Below are positions 31,629-35,406 of a stretch of DNA of 35,406 nt, in pieces. The position numbers and the translations under genes are program-made. The notes beneath the pieces were generated by a model that worked only from the letters and a program-made list of their open reading frames with translations, searched no databases and was not told the origin of the DNA. Every line of letters begins with the position of its first letter. The stretch's first letter is position 1. The stretch is from Deltaproteobacteria bacterium (GTDB lineage Bacteria; Myxococcota_A; UBA9160; SMWR01), in the NCBI GenBank assembly GCA_024638705.1, contig JAHEJV010000002.1, forward strand, positions 17,290 to 52,695. Reading direction: 5' to 3'.

Positions 31629-32711
31629 TTGCCCGACGCAGCCCGCTCCCTCGACCCCGACAAGCTCAAGGATTTCTCGAAGCAGGTGTTCGGCGCGCTC
31701 CAGGGCGCGATGACCTCGGCGATGATCTGCCTCGGCGATCGCCTCGGTCTCTACCGCACGCTCGCCAACGAGGGCGCGATGACCAGCGATGCACTCGCCG
31801 CGAGCACGGGCCTCTCCGAGCGTTGGCTGCGCGAGTGGCTGAATCAGCAGGGCGCGGCCGGCGTGCTCGAATATCGCGGCGACGGTCGCTTCGCGCTCAC
31901 GCCCGAAGGTGCGGCCGTCCTCGCCGACGAAAACCACCCGGCGTTCGGCTGCGGGATGTTCGCGTCGCTGCCCGACACGATCGCCGTCGTCGAGCAGCTG
32001 CCCGACGCGTTCCAGACGGGTGTCGGTCTCGACTACGACGCGCTCGGTCCGGGCGGCGCGGCGGGCATCGAGCGCGGCTTCGCGCCGTGGTTCCGCGCAC
32101 TGCTCGTGCCGATGGCGCTGCCGCGGCTCGACGGCGTCGTGCCCGCGCTCGAAGCGGGAGCGCTCGTCGCCGACGTCGGCTGCGGCGCGGGCGTCGCGCT
32201 GCTCGAGATGGCGAAGGCGTTTCCCGCGTCGCGCTTCCACGGCTTCGAGATCTCCCACCACGCCCTCGCCCGCGCCGAGGTGAACCGGCGCGTCGCCGAC
32301 GTCGACAACGCCGTCTTCCACGACGCGAAGAAGGACCCGCTCCCCGGCGACGCGAGCTTCGACTTCATCACCACCTTCGACTGTCTGCACGACATGACCG
32401 ACCCGGCCGCCGCGATCGAGGCGATCCGCGCGGCGATCACCGACGACGGCACCTGGCTCGTCGCCGACATCAAGGCGCGCGAAACCTACGAGGAGAACAC
32501 GGAGAAGAACCCGATGGCCGCGCTCATGTACGGCACGTCGGTGCTCACGTGCATGTCGTCCGCGCTCTCCGAGCCCGGCGGTGCCGGCCTCGGTACGCTC
32601 GGCCTGCACGAGGAGCTGCTGCGTCAGATGGTCGCGGAAGCGGGCTTCACCCGTTTCGAGACGCTCGACCTCGACCATCCGATCAACGCGTTCTACGTCG
32701 TGCGTCCCTAG
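31629..32711 (+). CDS. Class I SAM-dependent methyltransferase with N-terminal winged helix
   Basis: A 360-residue protein. Residues about 10-105 form a winged-helix dimerisation domain (LGLYRTLANEGAMTSDALAA, then GLSERWLREWLNQQ and GDGRFALTPEGAAVL), and the catalytic domain starts at about 175 with VADVGCGAGVALLEMAKAFP (SAM motif I). FDFITTFDCLHDMTDP is a motif-IV-like segment. It resembles the Rv2258c-like methyltransferases; the substrate is unknown, probably a small molecule. The TTG at 31629 has GGAGG five bases upstream, and the frame upstream of it is a shadow over the esterase. Confidence 0.8.
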   Translation: MPDAARSLDPDKLKDFSKQVFGALQGAMTSAMICLGDRLGLYRTLANEGAMTSDALAASTGLSERWLREWLNQQGAAGVLEYRGDGRFALTPEGAAVLADENHPAFGCGMFASLPDTIAVVEQLPDAFQTGVGLDYDALGPGGAAGIERGFAPWFRALLVPMALPRLDGVVPALEAGALVADVGCGAGVALLEMAKAFPASRFHGFEISHHALARAEVNRRVADVDNAVFHDAKKDPLPGDASFDFITTFDCLHDMTDPAAAIEAIRAAITDDGTWLVADIKARETYEENTEKNPMAALMYGTSVLTCMSSALSEPGGAGLGTLGLHEELLRQMVAEAGFTRFETLDLDHPINAFYVVRP

Positions 32712-32729
32712 TCGATTCGCGAGCCCGGG

Positions 32730-33290
32730 TTGTCCCTCGTCACGCTCCGGTCGTACCGCGACCCGATCGCCGCCGAGCTGGCGAAGAACCGGCTCGAGAG
32801 CGAGGGCATCCGCGCGGCGATCTTCGACGACCACCTCGTCGCGATCCAATGGCTCTACTCGCGCGCCGTCGGCGGCGTGAAGGTGAAGGTGGACGAGGCC
32901 GATCTCGCGCGTGCCAGCGAGGTGTTGGGCGAGGACCGCAGCGGCGATCTGCAGCAGGTGCCCGAAGGCGCCGCGCCGCCCGGTGAGAGCGAAGTCTGTC
33001 CCGCGTGCGCCTCGGTCGAGCTGCACCGCTCGTCCGCGCAACGTCGCTTCGCTGCCTGGTCGCTGCTGACCGGCCTCCCGCTCGCCTTCTGGTCGGGGAA
33101 GTTCGTCTGCGAAGCGTGCGGCCACAGCTGGAAGCCCGAAGCGCGCCGCGACGAAGCGGCGCCGGAAACCCTCGCCGCGGAGGCGCGCGTGCAGCAGACG
33201 CGTCGCTATCCGATCTGGCGCTGGATCTTCGCCGCCTTCCTCGGCCTCGCCATCCTGCGTTATGTCGAGATGCAGATCCGCGGGTACTAG
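32730..33290 (+). CDS. DUF2007-like protein with zinc ribbon and C-terminal membrane helix
   Basis: A 186-residue protein. Residues 3-68 resemble the DUF2007 putative signal-transducing fold (LRSYRDPIAAELAKNRLESE, then GIRAAIFDDHLV). A four-cysteine zinc ribbon follows: C90/C93 in CPAC and C127/C130 in CEACGHSW. A membrane helix near residues 164-180 (WRWIFAAFLGLAILRYV) anchors the C-terminus. Start is TTG at 32730, 18 bases after the methyltransferase stop; the ribosome-binding site is weak. Likely co-transcribed with it. Function unknown. Confidence 0.7.
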   Translation: MSLVTLRSYRDPIAAELAKNRLESEGIRAAIFDDHLVAIQWLYSRAVGGVKVKVDEADLARASEVLGEDRSGDLQQVPEGAAPPGESEVCPACASVELHRSSAQRRFAAWSLLTGLPLAFWSGKFVCEACGHSWKPEARRDEAAPETLAAEARVQQTRRYPIWRWIFAAFLGLAILRYVEMQIRGY

Positions 33291-33294
33291 GCGC

Positions 33295-33309
33295 CCCGGG
33301 AGTCCCGGG
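33295..33309. terminator. Possible bidirectional terminator hairpin
   Basis: CCCGGG-AGT-CCCGGG lies in the 27-bp gap between the convergent DUF2007-like gene and uvrA. There is no T tract on either side. Confidence 0.4.
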
Positions 33310-33317
33310 TCGGGCTC

Positions 33318-35406
33318 CTAGGCCAGTACGGATCGCAGCGCGCGGCCGGTGTGGCTCGTCGGGTGCGCGGCGACGACCTCGGGCGTTCCTTCGACGACGA
33401 TCTCGCCGCCGGCCTCGCCGCCTTCCGGGCCGAGGTCGATCACGTGGTCGGCGGTCTTGATGACGTCGGGATGGTGCTCGATCACGACGACTGTGTTGCC
33501 GAAGGCGACGAGCTTCGACAACACGCCCAGAAGCCTCTCCACGTCGGCGAAGTGCAGCCCGGTCGTCGGCTCGTCGAGGACGTAGAGGGTGCGTCCCGTC
33601 TGACGGCGCGCGAGCTCGCGCGAGAGCTTGATGCGCTGGGCTTCTCCGCCGGAGAGCGTCGTGGCGGGCTGTCCGAGGTGGAGATAGTCGAGGCCGACGT
33701 CGGACAACGTCTGGAGTGGCCTCGCGACGGGACCGACGTTCTCGAAGAAGGCGAGCCCCTCCTCGACGCTCATCGCGAGCACGTCGGCGATCGTGCGTCC
33801 CTTCCAGGTGATCTCGAGCGTCTCGCGCGTGTAGCGCCGACCGCCGCACACCTCGCACGGGACGTACAGGTCGGGCAGGAAGTGCATCTCGATGCGCAGC
33901 TGGCCGTCGCCCTTGCACGCTTCGCAGCGCCCGCCCTTCACGTTGAAGGAGAAGCGTCCGGCGTCGTAGCCGCGCACGCGCGCGTCGGGCACCTGTGCGA
34001 ACAGGCGGCGAATCGGGTCGAAGGCGCCGGTGTAGGTGGCGGGGTTGGAGCGCGGGCTGCGTCCGATCGGCGCCTGGTCGACGGCGATCACCTTGTCGAA
34101 GCGGCCCAGGCCCTGGAGCTTCCGAAATGCGCCCGGCTCGGCTTCGGCGCCGTGCAGCTCGGCCGCCATCGCCCGGTGCAGGGTGTCGTTCACGAGCGTC
34201 GACTTCCCCGAACCGGACACGCCGCTCACGACGGTGAACAGCCCGACCGGGACGCGCAGCGTGACGTCCTTCAAGTTGTTCGCGCGGCAGCCGCTGAGCA
34301 CGAGCGCGCGCTCGTCGGGCGCGCGGCGCGCTTCCGGCAGCGGCACGCGGCGCCGCCCGGCGAGGTAGTCGCCGGTGAGCGACGCGTCGCACGCCACGAT
34401 CTCGCCCGGTGTGCCCTCCGCCACGACGAGCCCGCCGTGCACGCCCGCCGCCGGCCCCATGTCGATCACGTGGTCGGCGCGGCGGATCGTCTCCTCGTCG
34501 TGTTCGACGACGATGACGGTGTTGCCCTGGTCGCGCAGGCGCTCGAGGCTCTCGAGCAGACGCTGGTTGTCGCGCGGGTGCAGGCCGATCGACGGCTCGT
34601 CGAGCACGTACAGGACGCCCAACAGGCTGGCTCCGACCTGTGTCGCGAGGCGGATGCGCTGGCTCTCGCCGCCCGAGAGCGTGTTGCTCGGCCGGTCGAG
34701 GGTGAGGTAGCCGAGGCCGACGTCGTCGAGGAATCGCAGACGCTCGCGCACTTCGCGCAGCACGCGCTCGGCGATCTCGGAGCGCAGCGCGTCGAGCTTC
34801 ACGTCGTCGAGCCAGCGCGCGAGGGCAGAGGCGGGCATCTTCGCGAGCGCATCGATGCTGGCATCGCCGAAGCGCACACTGCGCGCCTCGCGCCGCAGCC
34901 GCGATCCGTCGCAATCCTCGCACCCGAGCCCGTCGCACTCGGGGCACGCGCCGTGCGGGCTGTTGAAGGAGAAGCTGCGTGGCGCGATCTCCGGGAACGA
35001 ATAACCACAGCGCGGGCAAGCGTTGCGCTGGGAGAAGAGCGACTCCTCGCCGCCCTCGACGGACACCAGCACCAGCCCGTCGCCGAGCTTCGCCGCCGTC
35101 TCCAGCGATTCGAACAGACGCGACCGCACCGACTCCTTCACCACCAGCCGATCGACCACGACTTCGATGTCGTGGCGCGAGCGACGCGACAGCGAGATGT
35201 CCTCGGCGAGGTCGCGCATCTCGCCGTCCACCCTCGCGCGCACGAAGCCCTGCCGCAGGTACGTGGCCAGCTTCTGCTTGTGATCACCCTTGCGATCGCG
35301 CACCACCGGCGCGAGCACGTTCACCTTCGCGCCGGAGCCGAACGCGAGCACGCGCTCGGTCATCGCGGCGATCGTCTGGCTCGCGATCGGCTCGTCGCAG
35401 TCGGGG
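33318..35406 (-). CDS. uvrA: Excinuclease ABC subunit A, 5' end beyond window, insertion domain absent
   Basis: The C-terminal 696 residues of the UvrA damage-recognition ATPase; the frame continues off the window (first codons PDCDEPIASQTIAA), so the ATG at 35363 is internal. Visible parts are the UvrB-binding region, the first zinc module (CPRCGYSF to ACPEC), ABC signature LSGGESQRIRLATQ, the second P-loop SGVSGSGKSTLVND, the second zinc module (CEACKGDG to CEVCGG), and LSGGEAQRIKLSREL. Immediately after CDGLG the protein reads CEDCDGSRLRR. In canonical UvrA about 120 residues of insertion domain lie between these motifs. With about 115 residues off-window the full protein would be near 810, not 940. 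Confidence 0.96.
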   Translation of the reverse strand, partial: PDCDEPIASQTIAAMTERVLAFGSGAKVNVLAPVVRDRKGDHKQKLATYLRQGFVRARVDGEMRDLAEDISLSRRSRHDIEVVVDRLVVKESVRSRLFESLETAAKLGDGLVLVSVEGGEESLFSQRNACPRCGYSFPEIAPRSFSFNSPHGACPECDGLGCEDCDGSRLRREARSVRFGDASIDALAKMPASALARWLDDVKLDALRSEIAERVLREVRERLRFLDDVGLGYLTLDRPSNTLSGGESQRIRLATQVGASLLGVLYVLDEPSIGLHPRDNQRLLESLERLRDQGNTVIVVEHDEETIRRADHVIDMGPAAGVHGGLVVAEGTPGEIVACDASLTGDYLAGRRRVPLPEARRAPDERALVLSGCRANNLKDVTLRVPVGLFTVVSGVSGSGKSTLVNDTLHRAMAAELHGAEAEPGAFRKLQGLGRFDKVIAVDQAPIGRSPRSNPATYTGAFDPIRRLFAQVPDARVRGYDAGRFSFNVKGGRCEACKGDGQLRIEMHFLPDLYVPCEVCGGRRYTRETLEITWKGRTIADVLAMSVEEGLAFFENVGPVARPLQTLSDVGLDYLHLGQPATTLSGGEAQRIKLSRELARRQTGRTLYVLDEPTTGLHFADVERLLGVLSKLVAFGNTVVVIEHHPDVIKTADHVIDLGPEGGEAGGEIVVEGTPEVVAAHPTSHTGRALRSVLA

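Overview
This is a high-GC bacterial chromosome segment, densely packed with leading-strand genes and with many GTG and TTG starts. It reads as a deltaproteobacterium-like organism, most plausibly Myxococcota or a neighbouring lineage. The reasons are a bactofilin coupled to parAB, a protein resembling the MXAN_5187 C-terminal family, an IPTL-CTERM-like sorting tail, ATP synthase with b and b' subunits, and F1 separated from the a/c genes. The taxonomic call is inference, because no rRNA is present. Nearly all of the window is core chromosome. I see no insertion sequence, prophage, CRISPR array or toxin system.

Layout. Positions 1-6.6 kb are mixed-strand: bioF-bioD (biotin), an MXAN_5187-like protein, a secreted protein with a C-terminal sorting tail, and two divergent GT-C-type membrane glycosyltransferases. 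From 6.6 to 19.6 kb every gene is on the minus strand. Read in transcription order from the right, these are rpmH, rnpA, yidD, yidC and jag/khpB, then a cluster of three perfect parS sites, then rsmG, parA, parB and a bactofilin, and finally the F1 operon (b', b, delta, alpha, gamma, beta, epsilon). From 20.1 to 30.7 kb every gene is on the plus strand: dnaN, gyrB, gyrA, hemL, atpZ, atpI, atpB (a), atpE (c) and tmk. From 30.7 to 35.4 kb there is a secreted esterase (minus), a SAM methyltransferase and a zinc-ribbon membrane protein (plus), and uvrA (minus, cut by the window end).

The two long same-strand blocks diverge from the 474-bp gap between rpmH and dnaN, with parS, parAB, rnpA and gyrB nearby. 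That gap is the best candidate for the replication origin. It does not contain dnaA, recF is absent between dnaN and gyrB, and I found no consensus DnaA box in the gap.

Points most worth following: a UvrA whose insertion domain is cleanly missing; a bactofilin translationally coupled to ParB; origin architecture without dnaA; a c-subunit with most of a Na+-site signature; a 10+1+10 operator-like dyad between the esterase and methyltransferase genes; and a structured 300-bp stretch between atpE and tmk. I did not find a clearly new multi-gene system.
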